A stretch of 61,740 bases of DNA from M3007 sp044350415 (GTDB taxonomy: Bacteria > Bacteroidota > Bacteroidia > Chitinophagales > Saprospiraceae). Shown here in pieces: positions 43,202 through 51,945 of the stretch. The translations under genes and the position numbers were made by a program. The first letter of the stretch is position 1, and each line of letters opens with the position of its first letter. The DNA lies in the NCBI GenBank assembly GCA_044350415.1, contig JBILHQ010000006.1, forward strand, positions 1 through 61,740, read 5' to 3'. The notes beneath the pieces are model-generated. The model did not search any database. It worked only from the letters and a program-made list of their open reading frames with translations, and had not been told where the DNA came from.

Positions 43202-46200
43202 CTATTCAGTCATGCGACGCAGAATGCCGTCTCCTTCTAATTCTTTTACGACAAAGGCCTCTTTATACCCTAAGAGCACCAGGCGATTCTTGGCAGCAGT
43301 GGCAGAAGCCATATCGGGCCAAGCGGTAAGTAACATAATAACAGAGCCGTTTTGCCCTTCCCTTGCATCCACTTTCCCGCCAGCTTTTTCTGCTTTTTTG
43401 ACATCAAATTTGGTCGGATCCCCGCTTAATGAGCATATCCGAACCATATATACCACTTTAAGCGGTTCGGTGTTGATGCCTTTGAACCCTGTATTAGAGG
43501 TGGAATAGGCCGAAGGAGAAAGCAAATCGGGCAAAGCGCCTCCTGAAGTTAGTGTGGAGCCACCCGATACGGAAGTAAATGCTGGTCCTCCTGATGGTGG
43601 TGCAAAAGAAGAATAGTTGCCCACCGACGGCTGTGGTTGAACGGGTGGTGTTATCAGTGGAGTTACAATTTGTGGTGTTGGAGCAACAGGCACTTCAGTA
43701 CCCGGCTTTTCAAGAACCACCACCGCTTCTTTGTACCCCCTGCCCATGATCAATGACTGAGCAAGTTCTGCATCATTTTGATTGTTCCAAACACCCACAC
43801 GGATGCGGATAACACCATTGTCAGGACGGGTATACAAATTACCAAATTGACTCAAATCAGCAAATTGGTTCATGATAACCGGCTCTGTGAGGCCCGTTGT
43901 TTTTACCTGTACCGCAAATTGCATGGCCGGTGCAATCGGCAATACCCTTATATTATTATCCAGACCCGGGCTTTTTTGGCCTCCCACCAGGGCATAACCA
44001 TCGGATATTGCTGATGGGATAACGGCCAAATTGGCATTCACACCTTTTTCTTCTATTATAAAGGCATCTTTTCTGAGTGTCTTTGCCTGTTTTAATACCT
44101 CTTCGGCTTCGCCTTTCGTACTGAATACACCCAAGCGTAGTTTAGATACAGTTCCGTCCTGAACAGTATACATATTCCCTTCTTCAGACAATTTGGAGAA
44201 TCTGCTCATATCCGGTTCCCTGGAACCAGAAGGTGTTGCAGCCAACTGTACAGAATACCCACTAATAACCTGCTTGACGGAACTTGGTGTAGCAAGTTCA
44301 ACAGGCTGGTAAATTGGTGTATTTGACTGGGGTGCACTGTAAATAAGTGGAGGTAAACCTGATGATGGCGCTGTATATGTGGGTGTGGTTGCAGGTGGTG
44401 TATAAGTAGGGGTATACAACGGCGTTGCGCCGGTGCGGGTGTCAGGTGCCGACCATGGTGATGTGGAAGTCTTGGCGACTTTGGTCATGCTTACCTGATT
44501 GATCGTGCTTTGAGCGCCGGCTGCTCCCGAGAAGAAATTGGTTGACATATCGCCGTATCCTTCCTTGGTAAAGGATATGGTATAGGCCTTTGCCGGCTCC
44601 AAATTCAGCGTGTATTGGCCATTATAATTCGAGTATGTATCAATTGATGCACCATTCGGCCATGGAAGTGCCGAAACTTTTACACTGTATAATGGATCGC
44701 GGGATTCGTGATCCACCACAGAACCGAGCGATTCGTTGTAACTACTGGACGGAACGGAAGAAGTACTGCTTTGAACTGGCGCTATGCCATTACCGCCCAT
44801 TGCAATTGCGATATTGTGTTCTCCACTCGAATTGATCAATACCGTTTTTACAGGATAGCCCGGAGCACGAACGGTGATATTACAATTAACCTGGCCTTTA
44901 GCCGTGGTAAACTCATACCTTCCGATCGCATCTGTGCGCATCACGCCTGCACCACAGGCGCTAAAATCAATTTCAGCGCCGGCAATTGGTTGTTGATAAG
45001 CATCCCTGACTGTAATAGCAAATTCATCCATTCCGCGGCCTACCTGCCAGATATCTTCATTTCCTTTGCCCTCAGAGCGATTACTGGTAAAATAACCCAT
45101 GCTCGCCTTGGAGTCATATATGAATCCGTAATCATCGCGGGAAGAGTTCACCCCTGTTCCTAAATTGGTGACATTGGAGGCGTAATTATTGGTCAAATCA
45201 GCACGGAATACGTCTAATCCACCGATACCATTGTGCCAGTCGGAAGAGAAATAAAGATCATTGCCATCTAAAAATGGTGTTATTTCATTACCGGCTGTAT
45301 TCACAGAGGCCCCCAGATTTCTCGGGGTACTCCACATAGATGTAACGCCATTGTAAGTGCAGGAATACAAGTCCCAGCCACCTAAGCCGCCCGGCATATT
45401 CGAAGCGAAATATACTGTCTGACCATCTTCTGAAAGCCATGGAAACCCGATGGCATAATCAGAGCCATTGTAAGGGAATGGTTTTACCGCCACCCATTTG
45501 CCTTCCGCATCTACATCTGCAAGATACAGGCTCATTTCCATGCCTTTGGCTGCAATTTGGCGAGTGCCATCAACATATTTATTATGGCAAAATGCCACCT
45601 TCGTACCTGATGCAGAGAATGCTACCGGCCCTTCGTTGAAAAAAGTGCTTTTTTGAAAATCAGCAATAAGAAAACCCGGGCGCTGTAACATGCCATCTTC
45701 AGGATTCCGTTGCGTCACAAATATTTCATTGGTGCCGGCTCCGATTTCACCTTTAGGTGATTTACGGGTGATATCGCGCCGGGAAGAGTTGAATACTATC
45801 CGGTTGCCGTAAAATGCAGGCGAATAATCGGCGGAAGGCGAATTTAATAATTCGTTTTTGGCCGAGTACATTCCCGTTTTTTGGGAAGTAACAACTGCAT
45901 AATCGCACATGGCAGCGTAGTGCTGGCCAACAGAGGGATTAGCGTCAGTATAAAAATTAAACCACCGCTTAGCCCCAATATAATCGCCGGTTTGCATTAA
46001 CGCTTGCGCATACCGAAAGACTATCTCATTGTCAACACGACCCAGCGTAACGGCACGGTCGTAGAATGGAAGTGCTTCGCCCGGTTTGTTCAACTGGAAA
46101 TAACAATCGCCTTTCCGACCCAGTGCCTGTGCATTGTTCGGATCAATTTTTAAAACCTCGTTGTAAGAATTTAACGCTGTATTGTATGCGTAAAGATCGA

Positions 46201-46312
46201 ACTGGGTATCAGCCCGACGGAGATTTTCCTCCACCGGAGTTTGAGCAGAGAGTGCGGAAATACATGCTGCAAGGAGCATGACAACACACACGGTACGAAT
46301 CTTCATGTTCAT
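43202..46312 (-). CDS. PorE-like TPR/PD40 envelope protein with three SPOR-like repeats
   Basis: About 1036 residues; the ATG at 46312 (MNMKIRTVC) gives a clean signal peptide ending ALSAQ. Order of parts: TPR repeats (about 25-140, with NSYNEVLKIDPNNAQALGRK), PD40/WD40-like propeller units (about 175-450, with FPWLSEDGQTVYFASNMPGG and ITPFLDGNDLYFSSDWHNGI), two carboxypeptidase regulatory-like beta domains (about 455-525 and 545-615), a Pro/Thr/Ser-rich linker, then three related modules near 687-762, 798-875 and 954-1025. Each pairs a strand (YSVQLAAT, FAVQVKTT, YMVRICSL) with a later RLGVFSTKGEAE-like or RVGVWNNQNDAE-like segment, as SPOR domains do. TPR-PD40-CRD order is that of PorE/T9SS-associated proteins, which end in a peptidoglycan-binding OmpA domain; here SPOR-like repeats take that place. 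Role in T9SS is inference. Confidence 0.8.
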   Translation of the reverse strand: MNMKIRTVCVVMLLAACISALSAQTPVEENLRRADTQFDLYAYNTALNSYNEVLKIDPNNAQALGRKGDCYFQLNKPGEALPFYDRAVTLGRVDNEIVFRYAQALMQTGDYIGAKRWFNFYTDANPSVGQHYAAMCDYAVVTSQKTGMYSAKNELLNSPSADYSPAFYGNRIVFNSSRRDITRKSPKGEIGAGTNEIFVTQRNPEDGMLQRPGFLIADFQKSTFFNEGPVAFSASGTKVAFCHNKYVDGTRQIAAKGMEMSLYLADVDAEGKWVAVKPFPYNGSDYAIGFPWLSEDGQTVYFASNMPGGLGGWDLYSCTYNGVTSMWSTPRNLGASVNTAGNEITPFLDGNDLYFSSDWHNGIGGLDVFRADLTNNYASNVTNLGTGVNSSRDDYGFIYDSKASMGYFTSNRSEGKGNEDIWQVGRGMDEFAITVRDAYQQPIAGAEIDFSACGAGVMRTDAIGRYEFTTAKGQVNCNITVRAPGYPVKTVLINSSGEHNIAIAMGGNGIAPVQSSTSSVPSSSYNESLGSVVDHESRDPLYSVKVSALPWPNGASIDTYSNYNGQYTLNLEPAKAYTISFTKEGYGDMSTNFFSGAAGAQSTINQVSMTKVAKTSTSPWSAPDTRTGATPLYTPTYTPPATTPTYTAPSSGLPPLIYSAPQSNTPIYQPVELATPSSVKQVISGYSVQLAATPSGSREPDMSRFSKLSEEGNMYTVQDGTVSKLRLGVFSTKGEAEEVLKQAKTLRKDAFIIEEKGVNANLAVIPSAISDGYALVGGQKSPGLDNNIRVLPIAPAMQFAVQVKTTGLTEPVIMNQFADLSQFGNLYTRPDNGVIRIRVGVWNNQNDAELAQSLIMGRGYKEAVVVLEKPGTEVPVAPTPQIVTPLITPPVQPQPSVGNYSSFAPPSGGPAFTSVSGGSTLTSGGALPDLLSPSAYSTSNTGFKGINTEPLKVVYMVRICSLSGDPTKFDVKKAEKAGGKVDAREGQNGSVIMLLTAWPDMASATAAKNRLVLLGYKEAFVVKELEGDGILRRMTE

Positions 46313-46359
46313 AACGTAATGGTTTTGCTGAAAAAATGCTGTGTGAATATTCAATGTAG

Positions 46360-46367
46360 TAAAAGTA
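46360..46367 (-). promoter_or_regulatory. Near-consensus -7 box of the PorE-like gene
   Basis: Minus-strand TACTTTTA, one base from TAnnTTTG, 47 bases before the ATG at 46312, directly next to the inverted repeat at 46368-46410. Confidence 0.4.
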
Positions 46368-46410
46368 ATTTCGTGAACGAATGATTAATGGTAGAAGCGG
46401 TTCACGAAAT
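46368..46410. promoter_or_regulatory. 11-bp perfect inverted repeat, possible operator
   Basis: ATTTCGTGAAC (46368-46378) is exactly complementary to GTTCACGAAAT (46400-46410) with a 21-base spacer, so arm centres are about three helical turns apart. It lies just upstream of the candidate -7 box of the PorE-like gene, where a dimeric regulator could bind. The rest of the 263-base gap to yidD holds nothing else I can name. Confidence 0.4.
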
Positions 46411-46575
46411 CTGCATGATGCGGGTGCCTGAAAATAAAAAACACCGTACTAAGTGCAGACCCTGTAAACAGCCAACAGCCATTAATCAGGATAATCTTAG
46501 TATAGTGGAGGAACTACTTTTGAATAACGTTACAAAAGTATAGGATATTTTGGAAGAAGCAAATTTTATTTAAAG

Positions 46576-46797
46576 TTATTTCTTCGGAACAGGATCATTA
46601 CCAAATCCACCCCAGGGATGACAACGCAGCACCCTGCGGAACGCTAAGTAAAACCCTTTGAAAAAACCCCATTCATGTAATGCTTCAATAGCGTAATGCG
46701 AACAAGTCGGCTGAAAGCGGCATTTGTTCGCACCGAGCAATGGAGAAAGCACGAGCTGATATATTCTAATGGGTATTATCAGGAGGTATTTTAGCAT
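46576..46797 (-). CDS. yidD: Membrane protein insertion efficiency factor YidD
   Basis: About 73 residues from the ATG at 46797 (MLKYLLIIPIRIYQLVLSPL), the usual start for this family; the frame is open to 46863 but the extra part does not look like YidD. Signature residues are all there: CRFQPTCSHYAIEALHEWG, the FYLAFRRVLRCHPW segment and GGFGNDPVP at the end. YidD sits at the cytosolic face of the inner membrane and assists the insertase YidC. Here it is not in the rpmH-rnpA-yidC cluster, as is common in Bacteroidota. It is divergent from the M1 peptidase gene. Confidence 0.95.
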   Translation of the reverse strand: MLKYLLIIPIRIYQLVLSPLLGANKCRFQPTCSHYAIEALHEWGFFKGFYLAFRRVLRCHPWGGFGNDPVPKK

Positions 46798-46887
46798 ATT
46801 TAAAGCAATTTCAGGCAAATTTAGCGCTTTTGATCCATCTGAAAGTAAAGGTTTGCGTAACATTGCCGCTAAATTAAAACTTTATAC

Positions 46888-48750
46888 ATGACTTTAATGC
46901 GCTTTTCCCTGACTTTGTTCATTTTTTTTGCCGGAATAATTTCAGTTTCTGCCCAACCAGATCGTTGGCAACAACAGGTTGACTACGTGATGAATGTGGA
47001 CATGGACGTGAAAAACCACCAGTATAAAGGCGATATGAGCCTGAAATACACGAATAACAGCCCTGACGCACTCGACAAAGTTTTTTTTCATCTCTACTTC
47101 AATGCCTTCCAGCCGGGAAGTATGATGGATGTCCGCTCGCTCAATATTATCGACCCCGATGGCCGTGTAGGCAGCCGGATATCGAAATTGAAAGCCGATG
47201 AACAAGGTTGGACTAACATCAAGTCCCTCAGTATGAATGGCCAGAAATGTACTTTTGAGACCAACGAAACCATTCTTGAAGTTACGCTTCCCTCCCCCAT
47301 TCAGCCCAACAGCACCGTTAGTTTTGAGGTAAAATGGGATGCACAGGTACCCCTTCAAATCCGGCGGTCAGGACGCGATAACAGTGAAGGTATTGATTTT
47401 TCGATGACCCAGTGGTATCCAAAACTTTGTGAATACGATTACCAGGGCTGGCACGCCAATCCCTATATCGCCCGGGAATTCTACGGTGTTTGGGGCGATT
47501 ATGATGTTACTATTCATATCGACAAAAAATATGTCCTGGCTGCTGGTGGGGTGTTACAGAATCCCCAGGAAGTGGGGTGCGGCTATGAAGCGACTGGCAG
47601 CAAATTAAATCTTCCATCCGGTGATAAATTCAAATGGCATTTCAAAACACTTAATGTGCACGATTTTGCCTGGGCAGCTGACCCCGATTACCGGCATGTC
47701 GCTATCAAAGCCGACGATGGCACCACCATGCGCTTTTTTTGGCAGGGCGGAAAAGGATATGATGAAGCATGGGAGAAACTTCCCGCGATCATGAATCGCG
47801 CCCGTACCCTGATGAACGAACGCTGCGGAAAATATCCATATCCGGAATACAGCTTTATTCAGGGCGGTGATGGCGGAATGGAGTATCCAATGGCCACACT
47901 CCTCACCGGAAAACGGCCGTTAGGCAGTCTGGTAGGTACCGCCGTTCATGAACAACTCCACTCCTGGTACCAAATGATTTTGGGCACCAACGAAAGTCTG
48001 TATGGATGGATGGATGAAGGATTTACCTCCTGGGCAGAAGGTTATGTGGAAAATGAACTGGCAAGGGAAGGATTAATGGGTAATAAGAAGCCGGAAGAGC
48101 AGTATTGGGCAGGGAGCCTGCGGGCTTATACGGCATTGGCCACCAGTGGAAAAGAAGAGCCGCTGACGACCCATGCCGACCATTACAATACCAATTACGG
48201 CTATTCCTTAGCCGTTTATGTCAAAGGCGCTATATTCCTCACGCAGCTGGAGTACATTCTCGGGAAAACGGCTTTTGATAAAGGTATTCAGTCTTATTTT
48301 GATACCTGGAAATTCAAACACCCTAATACGAATGATTGTATTCGCATTTTTGAAAAGCAAAGCGGTTTGGAGCTGGACTGGTACAAAGAAGATTGGGTGA
48401 ATACCCTCCATACGATTGACTACGGTATTCAATCGGTGGAAGCAGAAGGCCGGAAAAATACGAAAGTGACCATCGGACGCATCGGACGGATGGCCATGCC
48501 ACTCGACATTGTGGTGACTTATGAAAATGGCGACCAGGAAATGTTTTACGCACCATTGGAATCCATGCGCGGTGCTAAAGCGCCGGAGTCCAAAATGGAG
48601 CGCACTACCCTACCGGATCACCGTTGGGTTGATCCGGAATTTTCATTTGAAATACCCTCCAAAATGAAAAAAATCACAAAAATTCAGATTGATCCTTCCT
48701 TGCGGATGGCAGATGTGGATTTAAAGAATAATGTGTGGGTGAAGGAGTAG
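46888..48750 (+). CDS. Exported M1 family zinc metallopeptidase
   Basis: A 620-residue aminopeptidase-like protein. A signal peptide (to about residue 26, ending VSAQ) sends it to the periplasm or beyond. The N-terminal 230 residues form the M1 beta saddle. The exopeptidase motif is GGDGGMEYPMAT, a G-x-M-E-x variant. The zinc motif is HEQLH in GTAVHEQLHSWYQ (about residue 354) and the third ligand Glu follows in WMDEGFTSWAEGY, giving HExxH-x18-E type geometry. The C-terminal part is a short beta domain; there is no long ERAP-like helical domain and no T9SS sorting domain. Substrate unknown. A near-consensus TAACATTG lies at 46858-46865. Confidence 0.93.
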   Translation: MTLMRFSLTLFIFFAGIISVSAQPDRWQQQVDYVMNVDMDVKNHQYKGDMSLKYTNNSPDALDKVFFHLYFNAFQPGSMMDVRSLNIIDPDGRVGSRISKLKADEQGWTNIKSLSMNGQKCTFETNETILEVTLPSPIQPNSTVSFEVKWDAQVPLQIRRSGRDNSEGIDFSMTQWYPKLCEYDYQGWHANPYIAREFYGVWGDYDVTIHIDKKYVLAAGGVLQNPQEVGCGYEATGSKLNLPSGDKFKWHFKTLNVHDFAWAADPDYRHVAIKADDGTTMRFFWQGGKGYDEAWEKLPAIMNRARTLMNERCGKYPYPEYSFIQGGDGGMEYPMATLLTGKRPLGSLVGTAVHEQLHSWYQMILGTNESLYGWMDEGFTSWAEGYVENELAREGLMGNKKPEEQYWAGSLRAYTALATSGKEEPLTTHADHYNTNYGYSLAVYVKGAIFLTQLEYILGKTAFDKGIQSYFDTWKFKHPNTNDCIRIFEKQSGLELDWYKEDWVNTLHTIDYGIQSVEAEGRKNTKVTIGRIGRMAMPLDIVVTYENGDQEMFYAPLESMRGAKAPESKMERTTLPDHRWVDPEFSFEIPSKMKKITKIQIDPSLRMADVDLKNNVWVKE

Positions 48751-48766
48751 GCTTGATCTACATTTG

Positions 48767-48816
48767 TATATCCGGTTGTTTCGTCACGCCTTCAGCGTGG
48801 GAAACAACCGGATATA
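48767..48816. terminator. 16-bp perfect hairpin after the M1 peptidase gene
   Basis: TATATCCGGTTGTTTC (48767-48782) pairs perfectly with GAAACAACCGGATATA (48801-48816). Within the loop CACGC pairs with GCGTG, extending the stem. It is followed by CCCTTTCTTAT rather than a U tract. Just after it, at about 48838-48872, lies a GTCATCCTGAG...GGGATCTGA element with an internal GCC/GGC pair, a type of dispersed element often seen in Bacteroidota gaps. Confidence 0.7.
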
Positions 48817-48896
48817 CCCTTTCTTATGGCGCAGTTGTCATCCTGAGGCCGAAGGCCGTGGGATCTGAAAATGATCCTGCTCCAGCAACAATACTC

Positions 48897-49695
48897 CTTA
48901 ACAGCAACTACCGTCCTATTCCAGCACCACCCTGCCCGTACCAGCACTTTTATCGGTCACAACCTGCCAAATATAGGTGCCACGCGGCAATTCACGCCCA
49001 TTTACAGCAAGTGTGCCTGACGCACTGGACTGAAACAGGGCTCTTCCACGCACATCAGTCAACAGGAAAGCATACGGCCCCGCTTGCACAGGCTACCGTT
49101 GTGGTGTTGATAGTTACTTCCCAAAAGCCAGTCCGACCAACCGATGCTGTTCCCTCGCCTCTACATCCCCGCACATCGGTCACTGTGACAGCGTACTGCC
49201 CGCCTGCGAGGTGCTGCAGACTACAGGTGTGGACTGCGCCGACAGTACCGGTGGTGGATAAGTGCCCACTTCCACAATCTGTACTACCGAACGCCCTTTG
49301 GCATCGGTAACAGTCGCGGTGTAAGTGCCCGATTCCAGACCCGATTGTACTGGCACTGGCGGCAGGCCATTGTCCCATGCGTACACCACTGGCGGACAGG
49401 CTTCTACTACCGACAAGTCAATAGTGCCTGTGGATTGTCCCGCACCAGAACAATCAGGTCCGGATAAAGCAGACACATCAAAAACCAATTGCCCCATTTC
49501 ATACGCCCCCATATCCACTGTACCAAACCGGATGCGCTGATTGCCCTCGATGTCCGTTGTACTGGTGACTAAACTATTGTCACCTGCATTAATGGCTGGC
49601 GAGCAGGGCTGTAAGTGTAGGTCACCGGAATCAGGATTGATGAATTGCGGGTCGGTGGACCAGAGGTTGTTGATATGGTTCCAGCTGTTAGAACT
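48897..49695 (-). pseudogene. Decayed copy of the T9SS choice-of-anchor protein at 60553-61740
   Basis: Strongly similar to 60536-61740 but with two internal deletions. Relative to the intact copy, 491 bases are missing at the junction near 49090 (between GCACAGGC and GCACATGC) and 94 bases near 49198 (between CCCGGCTGCGAG and CCCGCCTGCGAG). Neither length is a multiple of three, so the frame breaks twice. Recognisable pieces: DLHLQPCSPAINAGDN (choice-of-anchor Q type), YAWDNGLPPVPVQSGLESG (SprB-like repeat), QYAVTVTDVRGC and, in a third frame, the T9SS C-terminal TYIWQVVTDKSAGTGRVV with stop at 48916. The 5' end is fused to a membrane-protein remnant near 49690-49725. Confidence 0.85.
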
Positions 49696-49699
49696 GGCG

Positions 49700-49936
49700 G
49701 GTTGAGGAGCGGAATAATGAACAAAAATGGCAGGTATAATCCAACGACAAGAAGGTACCATTTCCGGCGACGGTCGCCATAATAAGAATAAACCAATGCG
49801 TCAATCACCTGCCATATCCCGATGGGGATCAGCAATAACATGCCGACAAGTGCAAAGCATAAAAAGACATTGACAACTAATACACAAGCATCCAGTTGGC
49901 ATAACTTTTCCAGGATTTCAGATGCGTATTCATCAT
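49700..49936 (-). pseudogene. Remnant of a small two-helix membrane protein
   Basis: Starts MMNTHLKSWKSYANWMLVY in one frame (ATG 49936), which stops after about 19 codons; another frame then carries VVNVFLCFALVGMLLLIPIG and WQVIDALVYSYYGDRRRKWY, two hydrophobic helices around a basic loop, up to about 49703. Together they look like one small Bacteroidota membrane protein broken by a frameshift near 49880, and cut at its 3' end by the decayed T9SS copy. An ATG at 49841 could still open a short fusion ORF, but no function is likely. Confidence 0.5.
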
Positions 49937-50087
49937 AAGTTTACATTTAACCCGGGCACTTCCCACGGGCATGATAAAAAGGAAAACAAATCAATATTTT
50001 TATTATCATAACTTTCAATAATAACTGAAAATATAGTATTTCCAGTAACAAACCTTCATTGGCTTCCTTTTTTAGATAACTTAACGT

Positions 50088-50095
50088 TACCTTTG
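50088..50095 (+). promoter_or_regulatory. -7 box of glnS
   Basis: TACCTTTG, perfect, 19 bases before the ATG at 50115; leader about 15 bases. Confidence 0.6.
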
Positions 50096-50114
50096 CTGTT
50101 CGTTAGACAAGCAC

Positions 50115-51788
50115 ATGGAACATTTAGAAAAAGAAGTAACTGGCAGCGATGAATCGCTGAATTTTATTGAGGAGATCGTCAAAAACGACCTTGAATCGGG
50201 CAAATATAGCAGTATTCTCACTCGTTTCCCTCCGGAGCCCAATGGGTACCTGCACCTGGGGCACTGCGCCGCAATCGTACTGAATTTTGGCACTGCCCAA
50301 AAATTTGGCGGCAAAACCAACCTGCGTTTTGATGATACTAACCCTGTTACGGAAGAAACGGAGTTTGTGGATGGTATTTTGCAGGATGTTCGCTGGTTAG
50401 GATTTGAGCCCGCGCAGGTCGCATATGCATCGGATTATTTTGATCAATTGTATGAATGGGCCAGGGTGCTGATCCAACAGGATAAGGCGTATGTGGATTT
50501 CTCTACGCCGGAAGAAGTGGCCACACAAAAAGGAACGCCCAGCACAACGGGCACGCCCAATCAATACCGCACTGTGTCGCCTGCCGACAACCTCGCTGCT
50601 TTTGAACGAATGAACAACGGGGAATACCCCGATGGTCACTGTACTTTGCGCGCCAAAATTGACCTGAATTCTCCCAATATGCATATGCGCGATCCTTATT
50701 TGTACAGGATTAAACACGCGCATCACCACCGGACCGGCGACAAATGGTGCATTTACCCGATGTACGACTGGGCACACGGACAAAGCGACAGCATCGAAAA
50801 TATTACGCACTCTATTTGCACGCTGGAATTTATTCCACACCGTGAATTGTACGACTGGTGTATCGATACCCTCGGCATCTACCCTTCCCATCAATATGAA
50901 TTTGCGCGGGTCAACATTAACTACACGGTAATGAGTAAGCGCAAACTCAAGCAATTGGTGGAAGAAAACCATGTGGCAGGCTGGGACGATCCACGTATGC
51001 CTACTATTGCCGGCATGCGCCGCAGGGGGTATACGCCCGAAAGTCTGCGGGAATTTGTGAAACGCGCAGGTATTGCCAAACGCGAAAAAATCAATGATGT
51101 GGCACTGCTGGAATTCTGTGTCCGGGAAGACCTCAACAGGCGGTCGCTGCGCAGAATGGCTGTTTTACGGCCACTTAAAGTGACCATAACTAATCTTCCG
51201 GAAGGTCAGACCGAGTGGTTAGCAACCGAAAATAATCCGGAAGATCCCAATGCTGGTACACGTCCGCTGGCTTTCACCCGCGAATTGTATATCGAACAGG
51301 ATGATTTCATGGAGAATCCGCCACCGAAGTATTTCCGCCTCTCACCGGGAGGAATGACCCGCCTGAAATCGGCGTTCATCATCCGTTGCGACGAAGCAGT
51401 GAAAGATACAGACGGGCATGTTACCGAATTGCGCTGTACTTATTTCCCGGAAAGCCGGTCAGGGCAGGACAATTCAGGTATCAAGGTGCAGGGAGTCATT
51501 CATTGGTTATCTGCCGAACATGCTAAATCAGCGGAAATCCGGCTATACGATCGTCTTTTTCAGGTGGAAGATCCCGGTGCCGAAGAGGATTTCAAAAAAA
51601 GCATCAACCCGCATTCCTTAGAAGTCATTTCCGGCGCATTTGTGGAACCCGCCCTGCTCGATTCGAGGGATGGCGACCGTTTCCAGTTCATGCGCATCGG
51701 GTATTTCTGTAAAGATGCCGACGGCACTCCCGATCGCCCGATTTTTAACAGAACCGTCGGATTAAAAGATTCCTGGAAACTAAAATAG
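50115..51788 (+). CDS. glnS: Glutamine-tRNA ligase
   Basis: A 557-residue class I aminoacyl-tRNA synthetase that charges tRNA-Gln directly. The HIGH-type motif is RFPPEPNGYLHLGHCAA (about residues 36-52) and the KMSKS-type motif is YTVMSKRKLKQLV near residue 272. GWDDPRMPTIAGMRRRGYTP and LRFDDTNPVTE are strongly conserved in GlnRS and separate it from bacterial GluRS. The C-terminal anticodon-binding beta barrels are complete (PLAFTRELYIEQDDFMENPP onward), so length and ends agree with the family. Flanked upstream by pseudogene material and downstream by a word repeat, it stands alone. Confidence 0.97.
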   Translation: MEHLEKEVTGSDESLNFIEEIVKNDLESGKYSSILTRFPPEPNGYLHLGHCAAIVLNFGTAQKFGGKTNLRFDDTNPVTEETEFVDGILQDVRWLGFEPAQVAYASDYFDQLYEWARVLIQQDKAYVDFSTPEEVATQKGTPSTTGTPNQYRTVSPADNLAAFERMNNGEYPDGHCTLRAKIDLNSPNMHMRDPYLYRIKHAHHHRTGDKWCIYPMYDWAHGQSDSIENITHSICTLEFIPHRELYDWCIDTLGIYPSHQYEFARVNINYTVMSKRKLKQLVEENHVAGWDDPRMPTIAGMRRRGYTPESLREFVKRAGIAKREKINDVALLEFCVREDLNRRSLRRMAVLRPLKVTITNLPEGQTEWLATENNPEDPNAGTRPLAFTRELYIEQDDFMENPPPKYFRLSPGGMTRLKSAFIIRCDEAVKDTDGHVTELRCTYFPESRSGQDNSGIKVQGVIHWLSAEHAKSAEIRLYDRLFQVEDPGAEEDFKKSINPHSLEVISGAFVEPALLDSRDGDRFQFMRIGYFCKDADGTPDRPIFNRTVGLKDSWKLK

Positions 51789-51906
51789 TTTCTGGTTGCG
51801 GGGTTTCTGGTTATTAGGTTTCTGGTTGCGGCATTATTGGCTTGTTTTTCGTAATTACCTGAATAAAATATCAAGCAGTAACCTAGAAACCCCGAAACCA
51901 GAAACC
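51787..51906. repeat. Tandem word repeat with inverted copy after glnS
   Basis: The word TTTCTGGTTGCGG occurs at 51789-51801 and 51819-51831, with TTTCTGGTT again between them. The arm 51880-51906 (AACCTAGAAACCCCGAAACC then AGAAACC) is the inverted form and pairs with 51787-51812 with few mismatches. It fills most of the gap between glnS and the acyl-CoA dehydrogenase gene. Confidence 0.65.
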
Positions 51907-51945
51907 TTCTAACCTAACCACCACACAAATAAAATTATATTCTCA

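Noticed and set aside
48735..49310. 191-codon plus-strand frame opposite the T9SS pseudogene
   Set aside because: It is the antisense of repeat-protein coding sequence; the same frame type appears opposite the intact copy (60462-60776, 60896-61483), a codon-bias artefact.
51787..51906. Possible CRISPR-like array because of repeated TTTCTGGTTGCGG words
   Set aside because: Only two or three copies, unequal spacing, inverted copies present, no cas genes. It is a hairpin-forming word repeat.
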